A stretch of 64,000 nt of DNA from Siphonodentalium dalli (Eukaryota; Mollusca; Scaphopoda; Gadilida; Siphonodentaliidae): positions 50,479,762 through 50,543,761 of the forward strand of contig CP136061.1 of assembly GCA_032622095.1 (NCBI GenBank), written 5' to 3'. The notes below the pieces were generated by a model, which was not told where the DNA came from, made no database searches, and saw only the letters and a program-made list of their open reading frames with translations. The position numbers were made by a program, and so were the translations under genes. Numbering within the stretch: position 1 is the stretch's first letter; each line of letters starts with the position of its first letter. Of this stretch, positions 54,301 to 57,300 are shown piece after piece.

Positions 54301-57300
54301 TTCAGGATTTAGTCGGAAATATGGCTTGTTGCCATTCATCGGAAAGCTCTCTGCTGTGGTTAAGAGGTCGATTAATTAGAGCATTACTGTACATGTTTAG
54401 GCATTCAATTGTAATACTAACTTGTAGATTATTTTAGCTGTAGAACTGTGTAATGCTGGAGCGGAAGATGAGCAGCCAGTCCCACGACCAACCTCCTCTG
54501 ATGACAGAGATTTCGTTAACAGGGTACTCTTCTCTGCGTTAGGCGTCGACAGAAGAGAAATCAAGTTGGGACAAAGTTCTTTCCTGCAAAAAAAGAATTC
54601 ATAAAGTCTCATGTGAGATTTTTGTTATTCCTCAAACCTTTCATAACGGGAGCTTAGCTAGTGCAGCATTAACCCTTTACCCAACAAACCGGCCAAAACC
54701 GGCCAAATAAAGCTTCAACAGCCTAAAATATCTTCGGTCTGTCTCAATAGAACCATACAAATATGGATATCATTGGAACCGGCTCCTTGACCACATTGTG
54801 ATAGTTACAGTTATGCCCTGTGCCAATGCATTCTCTTATATATGCGAGTCGACCATAGGTCGCCTCGCATATATAAGAGAATGCATTGGCCTAACATTTT
54901 TTTAACACTTTTTACAATTTTTTCTTACATTCTTTAACAATTTTATAATTTTTAATGTGTTAAGCCAATGCATTCTCTTATACAATGTATATGCGAGGCG
55001 ACCTATGGTCGACTCGCATATATAAGAGAATGCATTGGCACAGGGCCGTTCTGTTGGGTAAAGGGTTAAAGATCCTGTGCCAGTGCATAATGTGCATTCT
55101 CTTATATATGCGAATGCACTGGGTTACCAGGTCAAGATAAATATTGTTAGGCCAATGTATTCTCTTATATATGCGAGGCTCCCTATGGGAGACTCACATA
55201 TGTAAGAGAATGCATTGGCACAGGGTTTTTTTCCCACAAAATTTCAGGAAGTCTCCAGTCATATAACACTTATATTTATGTATGTATTCTTTTGTTCAAT
55301 TTAAAAAAATACAGTGGAAATGTCTATTATTCATTTAGCAATACCATACTGATGTCTTAGTCCGGTCTGTATTGATCCTAGGTTGCCGTAACCATTTTCT
55401 TAGGAAATGATCAGATAAAAAGTTCAACGAAGTTGAACAAATGACCATTGAACTTAGTATATAAATATTTCCCTCAAATAAATAGGACACCTTTTGTACT
55501 TGTTTTATCTCTTGTCTGGTTATGTTTCCAGATAACCCCTCCAGAAGAATAATAGACCATTCCAATGAATACTTCATAACTGAGTGGGAGAATCCATTTA
55601 GTATAGAAAGGGTTAAATGGGTCACGTAACAGATGGGTGTATGATTAAATGGGCCACGTAACAGATGGGTGTATGATTAAATGGGTCACGTAACAGATGG
55701 GTGTATGATTAAATGTGTCACGTAACAGATGGGTGTATGATTAAATGGGTCACGTAACAGATGGGTGTATGACTAAATGGGTCACGTAACAGATGGGTGT
55801 ATGATTAAATGGGTCACGTAACAGATGGGTGTATGATTAAATGGGTCACGTAACAGATGGGTGTATAATTTTTAATTTGTGGCATGTGGCCACACTAGCC
55901 AAGATGAATAACTCTACAAGATTGTCCCTTTTGTTCCTCCGTACTTACCAGATTAAGTCCTGGAATATTTTGTGATCTCTCAAGATGACAGGAGAGTTTC
56001 TAAGAATGGCGTAGATTCCTTCCAAGAGTAACGGCACTGATTGCCTTTGAACAGGTCTAAAATGTAAAATTAGATGGAAGTTAACAAATACATTCAAGAC
56101 ATTTTATGTTTCTGCTGAATTCTGGGTTTAAAATTGAAATAAAAGCATATAGCTCACTTAGATGTAGATAAATCGAGGCCTAAGATGTATTTGATAAAAT
56201 GACACACCCAGCAAATATATAGAGAATCTACAACTCGCCCCCAGTTTATAGTGGAATTTACAAAAACTCGTCCAGTAAATTTGGTCTGGACTTGTTTTGT
56301 AAATTCCGCTATTTATGCGTTGTTTGTCCCAGATAAATACAGACTAGTTGACGTATTTAATGGTGTATATTTAATGAAATAACATTTCAAGTTCTTCATT
56401 CATTAGAGTTTGTTGGAATAATATTGGAAGTCATAGCATTTTGAGACGTAGCGTATGGGATGCAGACGACAAACCGACAAAGGTCAGTCAGAACTATTTC
56501 CTGCTATGCAATGAATGTTGTATATCACAATTTATAGAATGCATTTATTGACAGGACAGGATCATGTAATAAATAGCAATAATATATATATATGTAGTAG
56601 TAATATAGTAGTAATATATGCTAAAGTAAGGGTGAAATAATTCAACACTAGAATAATATTATGAATAAAAAAAGATTTACTTTTACTAAGATAGGTGTAA
56701 TTATTTTTCTTTTAAGCTGCTTAAACAATTTCAATTTGATTCATTCTGAGGGAAAATCTAATGTATGTCTGGATGTCATTGACCATATACAGATTGCAGA
56801 AACTGTGCGAATGGGAGAATCGGATTCTAAGTACCTGTTAGTGAAAATTATGCACAATTTTACTTAGCACACAAGGTCACGCTTGGTACCATAGTAATAT
56901 TCAGCACACGACAAAATGATGCACACAGCCCCATCAGCAATACTTACAATATAGCACTTTCAAGTTTTCCCACTAAGAAATTTAGCACTGACACATTCTC
57001 CTCAATAAGAGTTTCATACTTTCTGGCATCTGAAAGAATAAACATTTAAGTCATCCACACTGTAGGAGGAATTAACTTCAGTTGTGGGCAGAAATTAAAT
57101 ACAATACATGTATGGGGATTGTCGTGAAAAAGCCAACAATATATAATCAATGGCATAATTATCTGTTAACCCTTCTAGCTTCCTAAAATTTTGCGAAAAC
57201 CCTGTGCCAATGCATTCTCTTATATAAGTGAGTCTCCCAGAGGGAGCCTCACATATATAAGAGAATACATTGGCCTAACAACATTTACATTGACTTTGTA

